A stretch of DNA of 64,000 nt from Sequoia sempervirens (taxonomy: Eukaryota; Streptophyta; Pinopsida; Cupressales; Cupressaceae). The DNA lies in assembly GCA_007258455.2 (NCBI GenBank), contig VDFB02000002.1, positions 91,440-155,439 of the forward strand. Reading direction: 5' to 3'. Every line of letters begins with the position of its first letter. Position 1 is the stretch's first letter. The notes beneath the pieces are model-generated. The model ran no database searches. It was given only the letters and a program-made list of their open reading frames with translations, and was not told the DNA's origin. A program made the position numbers and the translations under genes. Below, one piece after another: positions 58,641-64,000 of the stretch.

Positions 58641-60876
58641 CTTTTAAATTTTCAAAAAGTGTCAAGAATAAATAAAAAGATAAGAAAGCTCGCACATGCC
58701 AAATTTCAAGTGCACCATTAATGTTTACCTACCACTATGAGATATTAATTGCAAGCACTTATATAGATATTATACTATTGAAAGAGCTTATTTTGAGAAT
58801 CATTCAAAGAAGAATTTTGTTGGCAATAGAAGAGTAGACTTATGGAAGAGCTTTTAGCAATAATTTTGTAGCATTCAATTTTAACACAAAGGTATAGTGA
58901 GTTTCTTCTTATCCTATCTTATTATAAGATAATTCAAGGAGAGGTCTTGTACATTTGGTAATTGAGAACTATTTAACAACCCATATAATTCAATTGAATT
59001 ATTTCCCAAATATGAATTGTGACAATACTCTTTCAAATTGTATATACCATGAAATTTAAGAACTTGGGTTATAAGCATTTATCCGAACTATCAAGTACAT
59101 TACCAAAAAATTGAGATACCAAAATAAGGCACATTAATTTGAATGAATTTTGGGAAATAATTGGGAAGGATAGATCACCAATTACTCAAAGCCTTATTGA
59201 AAGTGGGTTGTTGCAATCCATGACCTTTCTAGTGGTGGTGCAATATATGCACTTGGTATTAGAGTGTGTAGTGTATGGAATGGTATACCTATATAATTTC
59301 AAATTATGTTTGGGTCCCTTAATTTATTAGAATTAATTAATCTTCTAATTTTCCAAATTATCCATTACAAAGCTTTATTTTTACCATTTTCCAACAGTCC
59401 CCCAATCATCCTTTGTCAACTCTCTTGCCAAGGCTAGGGTTGTTGATCTCTGCTCTTGCATCTACACATTGTCTATAACTTGCATCCACCTAACTAACAT
59501 GTTAGACCTCTTCCTATGCTTAACCATTATTCTTTCTTTTCTTAAAATTCTCTTTAACATCCCTTTTCATTCATTCACTCTTGTGTAAAACATATTCACC
59601 AAACCCTTTGTTGCGCATTCACCCTTTTGCATAACACAGATCCCCATCCCCTGGGTGCACATATGCCCCTATGCGTAGCATGTTCACCCTTCCCCTAGAC
59701 ATGAATACACCCCTATGAATAGTGCATTCACCTATCTTGATGTATTATGTTCACCTTTGTGCAATGCATGCTCACCCCTTCCTTCCCTTGTGCATATGCC
59801 TCTGTAGGCATGCATGTTCGCCTATCACCCTAAAATACCACATTCACACCTGTGTGAATGTGCATATGCCTCTTTTCAATTCCTTCCACATGCTCACCCA
59901 TGAGTTCATGTGATCACCCCTATGCCATGGAACATTTTCCTATCTAGAGCCTTTCTTTCAGAAGCAAACCCATTTTGGCCCCCTTGCCTCATATGTTCAC
60001 CCCTTCCCTATGGGCTAGCCTCTATGAGCATACACATTTTCCCATATAAACAAACTTCTTCAAAGGAGAACCCACTTTGGCCCCACCTCATAGGTTCACC
60101 CATCCCATAGCATGTTTAGCTCTCTGGGGCATCACACAATCTCACTTTTGTAACCCCCTCTAACAGACATATTAGCCTCAAACCAACCCTCACACTTTTT
60201 CCCATTTGGATGTGCACTCACCCCTCCCCCTTTACAAGATCACCCCTTTTCCACAAATGTGAACGCACTAACCCCTATAGGAAAACCTACCTCTAGATGT
60301 GAGAATATGCCTTCGACCCAATTTCACTCATGAAAATTGATAAAAAACACGTGTAAAAATAAGGGTATAAGTTTGATTTTTGAGGTGTACTTGGTTGGGG
60401 ACCTCACCACTTTGGTACCACCCTCGTACAATGTCCAAATGATGCGAGATATCACCTCTATGTGCCAATTTATGCTTGGGATCACCACCACTCTCAAATG
60501 TACAAAGGTTATTTAAATGAATAGTAATTTTGGTAAGTTACAATTTATAGTTAGCATTTTACCTCCCCTTGAAACCCTAATTTCTTCTGATGGCTCCCAT
60601 TTGCACCCTATTCATCCTTTTTAATCCATTCAAAAGGCATTTTTACCATTTTTTCATGTGGTCCTCATGGTGCTTTTCTTTTTCCTCTATTGATACGTCA
60701 CTTAGGGCCCCTTTTTTCCCTATTTTCCCTCTTGAGGGGGCATATCCTCCATATTTTCTTCATTTTTCTTCTTGCCACTTTCCCTACCATGTCAGGGCAT
60801 CTAATCTTTGTTTTTCTTCTATCGAGTCACCTATATTTTATTTTTCTTTGAAACATCGTTATTTTAATGATATTTT
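58641..60876. other. Spacer, partly C/T-rich with CACCCCTATG words
   Basis: No protein recognised. From about 59560 to 60260 the words TTCACCCCT, CCCCTATG and GTGCATTCACC recur irregularly. The position just before a gypsy polypurine tract fits the non-coding 3' region of such an element. Confidence 0.45.
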
Positions 60877-61219
60877 GAAGAGGGGAAAAATGTAGACATC
60901 CAAATTTGACCATTTCCATGTGGTCAAATTTATTACTAATTTCATCTATTTCGCATCCACATCTATATTAATTTAGTAATTTTTATTTGATTAATGTTTA
61001 CTTTATCACCCAATTTCTTCTATAATATTTAATTATCTAATTAAATATCTTACCCTATTTATTCTCAAGATTAAATAAATATTCCAGTTTATTTAACCTT
61101 TTCATTTAGACAATATGAATTAAAATAAATTTTTAATTCATTCCCTTTCTCCCTCCTCTTGTAACATCCTCCATAATTCCTCTTTGATCTTGATTAATCT
61201 AATTAATTTGTGAATAGGA
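60877..61219 (+). mobile_element. Gypsy polypurine tract and 3' LTR start, truncated
   Basis: GAAGAGGGGAAAAA (60877-60890) is followed by TGTAGACATCC at 60891, the same junction type as at 9288-9310. The LTR then has AT-rich TTAATTAAAT-like sequence. It is interrupted at about 61220 by a copia LTR. Confidence 0.6.
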
Positions 61220-62464
61220 TGTGCATATTGATGGCAATATAAGGGTAGACAACTAACATGGGGGGTGAATTAGTTGTCACATAAATTCAAAACTTATTCA
61301 ACTTATTAACCTTATTCTTAGATCTAATAATTAACCATGAAAGCATGAATCAACAACACATCAAAAACACACATAATGCCAATATTTTTATGTGGAAATC
61401 CTGTTAGGGGAAAAACCATGATGGAGGTTAATCCACAAGATTATACCCTATTAAAAGTATAAGAAAATGAAATATGGGGAGCACACTTGCATTTAGGCAT
61501 ATTTCCTAGAGCTCATTGCTCAATTACAAAGGAAGACACACTATCTTACAAAGAGATTCAGATTAAAGCCATCTGCAGAGAATTCAACTGATAAAATAGC
61601 ATTTGCTAATGCTCGATCAAAGTTCTAGTTAAGCGCATCAACAACTCTTCACTCTTCTTTGCTTTTCTTCACACTTTTCTCTTCCTTCGAATGATCAGGA
61701 CATTATTCACACATACACACACATTTGGAATGCATCAATTCGAATAGAAAACTTCTCTTATATATCCACAACAAGAAATTTTACTGCTAGAAGTTAGCCG
61801 CAAAGAAATAATAAAATGAATATAACTATTAGCTAGAAACAATAGATAATCTTTAATGTGAATCAACCAAAGTTGGCCATAGCTTAGTGAGGACCCAAAT
61901 ATACATCTTCAACATGAAAACACTTCAATTAATTACACCTCAAAGATCCACAATACACTTCAATACCTTGTTGGCCAAGAACAAAAAATATGAACATGCA
62001 AAAGAAAATTGCCAACCACAAGCACAACGATCAATGTAGATGTGCAACGGAGATATAGCATGATCTAGAAGCATCCAAAAACATTAAGAACCTATAAAGA
62101 AGCATCCATATCAATTGAACTAACTGAAATAGTCTCATCTTCAATCATGAACACTAACTAAAGAAACAAAAAATCTATCAAAATGAAAATATTCACAACT
62201 TGATTAAATCTTCATGTGGATCTTTGAAACTCAACATGGATAAACTAGATACACTAAAAAATAAACCATTTAGTCTACAACCTCTGATCAACAATGTACA
62301 TAACATACCACAAATTGAACTTCACTTCACAACTAACAACCTGCAACTCATTTCTTTACAATTTTCTCAGTATTGTCGACATATACAACTTCAAATGCAT
62401 TAATGCTAATAGTGTTTACATCAATAACAACCACATATTATCAACACAACCACAACATCCAACA
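61220..62464 (-). mobile_element. 3' LTR of a left-facing copia element
   Basis: On the minus strand it starts TGTTGGATGTTG right after a polypurine tract and runs about 1.24 kb. The far end is set at TGTGCATATTG (61220) and is approximate. No second LTR in the window. Confidence 0.65.
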
Positions 62465-62478
62465 ATCTCCCCCTTTGG
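62465..62478 (-). other. Polypurine tract of the copia element
   Basis: Minus strand CCAAAGGGGGAGAT next to the LTR start TGTTGG, a classic copia junction. Confidence 0.8.
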
Positions 62479-62786
62479 CGTTGATGGCAACACATGATGT
62501 GAAAAACACTGTCGACGTAACTAACTCTTGACACTTACTCCCCCTTAGGATTTGACTCATTTTCTCCTCAACACATTCACATGACTCTTCTTTCTAGATA
62601 ATCACCAATTTTTCATGTGACTCTTCTCTCCCTTTGACATCAATGACAAATATCCTTAATCTTTGAACCACATATCTAAATTTTTGAACCATCTAACTAC
62701 TGCCCCTGAGTAGCAGCCACCACAACATCAATCTGAAACAAGATATGACCATGAAATGCATGGACTAATGCAATTATTTTGCATCC
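62479..62786 (-). other. 3' untranslated region of the copia element
   Basis: Between the pol stop codon and the polypurine tract. Non-coding. Confidence 0.6.
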
Positions 62787-64000
62787 TTAGTTTTTATTAG
62801 GAGGGGTAATCACCTCTAACTTCCCTCTGAGATACTCAAAAGTATCCTTAGGAAATGGCTTGGTAAAGATGTTTGCAATCTACTCCTTAGTAGGCACATA
62901 CTCCAATCTAACATGTTTTTCACTTACCTTCTCCTTGAAAAAGTTAAAATTCATAGATATATGATGTCTTTGAATGTAACAACGAATTCTTGGAAATATT
63001 AATAGCACTTGAATTATCATAGTATATAGCAATAGGATGATCATTTGCAACTCTAATATCCTTTAGCATTTGTTTCATCCACAGGACTTGAGTACAATTG
63101 TTAGCAACAACAATGTATTCGTCCTCTACAATAGACAAGGAAATGGCATTATGCTTCTTTCTTAACCATGAAATTAGATTTTTACCCAAGAACAATGCTC
63201 CACCACTTGTAATTTTCCTGTCATTCACATCTCTGACCTAATCAACATCAGTAAAGACACTCAAAGTAAGATAATCATCTTTAGGATACCATAGGACAAG
63301 ATCAACAGTTCCCTTTAAATATCTAAAAATTCTCTTCACAATAGTCACATGAGATTCTTTAGGATCAGCTTGAAATATAGCAACAATACATACAACATTC
63401 ATGATATCAGGCCTAGTTTGACTCAAATAAAGCAATCCACCAATCATTGATTTGTACCTAGTCTGATTTGCTTTTGGAGAATCATCTTCTATAGTCAACT
63501 TGCATCCACTCACCATGGTTGTACCAATTGGCTTTGAATCTTCCATACCAAAATTCTTCAACAATTTCTTCACATACTTGGACTAAGATATAAAAATCTG
63601 TTTATCTAACTAAGTTATTTGCAATCCAAAAAAGAATTTCATCTCACCAATCATTGACATCTCAAATTCATTCTACATTTCACTAGAAAACTTCATGCAC
63701 AAAGCATCATCTCCTCCAAAAATGATATCATCAACAAAGACTTCGACAATCAAATTTTTATCATCATTCTTGAAATACAAATTACTGTCAGCAGTACCTT
63801 TGTTAAATCCAAGCTTCAACAAATACTTATCCAATCTAGCATACCATGCTCTAGGGGCTTGCCTGAGTCCATACAATTCTTTCTTCAACCGACACACCAT
63901 ATCTTTCTTATCAGTCAAATGGAATCCATTAGGTTTCTCAACATACACTTCTTCCAATTCACCAGTTAGAAAAGATGATTTGACATCCATCTGATAAACT
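62787..64000 (-). pseudogene. Ty1/copia pol: reverse transcriptase and RNase H, broken, runs off right edge
   Basis: Read leftward. Reverse transcriptase (63990-63673) shows MDVKSSFLTGELEEVYVEKP, LYGLRQAPRAWYARLDKYL and VFVDDIIFGGD. Its C-terminal part (63573-63238) has ANQTRYKSMIGGLLYLSQTR and VKRIFRYLKGTVDLVLWYPK. RNase H (63237-62944) has SGGALFLGKNLISWLRKKHN and YYDNSSAINISKN. The tail KEKVSEKHVRLEYVPTKE, a TAG, then IANIFTKPFPKDTFEYLRGK reaches a TAA at 62787. At least five TAG codons interrupt it (after SSEM, LQIT, FIS, TDVD and PTKE), most where Gln is expected, and there is a frameshift near 62970. The element is copia and old; its gag and integrase lie beyond the window. Confidence 0.9.

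Overview
The window looks like nuclear DNA from a large, repeat-rich seed-plant genome. It holds one spliced plant cytochrome P450 gene (CYP76-like, CYP71 clan), present twice. Nearly everything else is decayed Ty3/gypsy and Ty1/copia LTR retrotransposon, non-autonomous elements and AT-rich spacer. The old, heavily mutated elements and the character of the P450 suggest a gymnosperm, probably a conifer, but that is inference; no marker gene settles it.

Layout. 1-1805: left-facing gypsy element (gag and start of protease, primer binding site, 5' LTR). 1806-10562: right-facing Tat-like gypsy element with a broken integrase region, a long non-coding tract, an antisense plant-mobile-domain gene (itself split by a 786-bp inverted-repeat transposon), a polypurine tract and a 3' LTR. 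10563-13913: pol of a second Tat-like element, with an extra RNase H-like segment before the reverse transcriptase. 13914-17018: spacer with a possible promoter and leader intron. 17019-21230: a decayed reading frame of about 1,400 codons that I do not recognise, with about 32 internal stops, mostly TAG. 21347-24206: a complete short LTR element without pol, with a 5-bp target duplication. 24207-28466: remnants and spacer, including a second inverted-repeat transposon. 28467-30580: P450 promoter and gene. 33972-41610: a 7.6-kb LTR element that keeps only a repeat-bearing open frame and a protease-like frame. 42224-42323: a run of exactly 100 N.

From 42324 to 57005 the sequence repeats 27461-42223 almost base for base. 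The repeat begins at the first base after the N run and ends at the last base before it, which is how two unmerged overlapping contigs or haplotypes would look. The P450 'tandem pair' is therefore probably one locus. After 57005 come spacer with an AT microsatellite and a degenerate ~33-bp repeat, a gypsy polypurine tract and LTR start (60877-61219), and a left-facing copia element (LTR, polypurine tract, RNase H and reverse transcriptase) that runs off the right edge.

The host gene: the P450 has a membrane anchor, proline hinge, I-helix, ExxR, PERF and heme-cysteine motifs and an 87-bp intron. One extra T in exon 2 shifts the frame before the heme-binding cysteine in both copies. Across the unrelated retroelements, broken frames are dominated by TAG where CAG is expected, the pattern left by deamination of cytosines methylated in CHG context.
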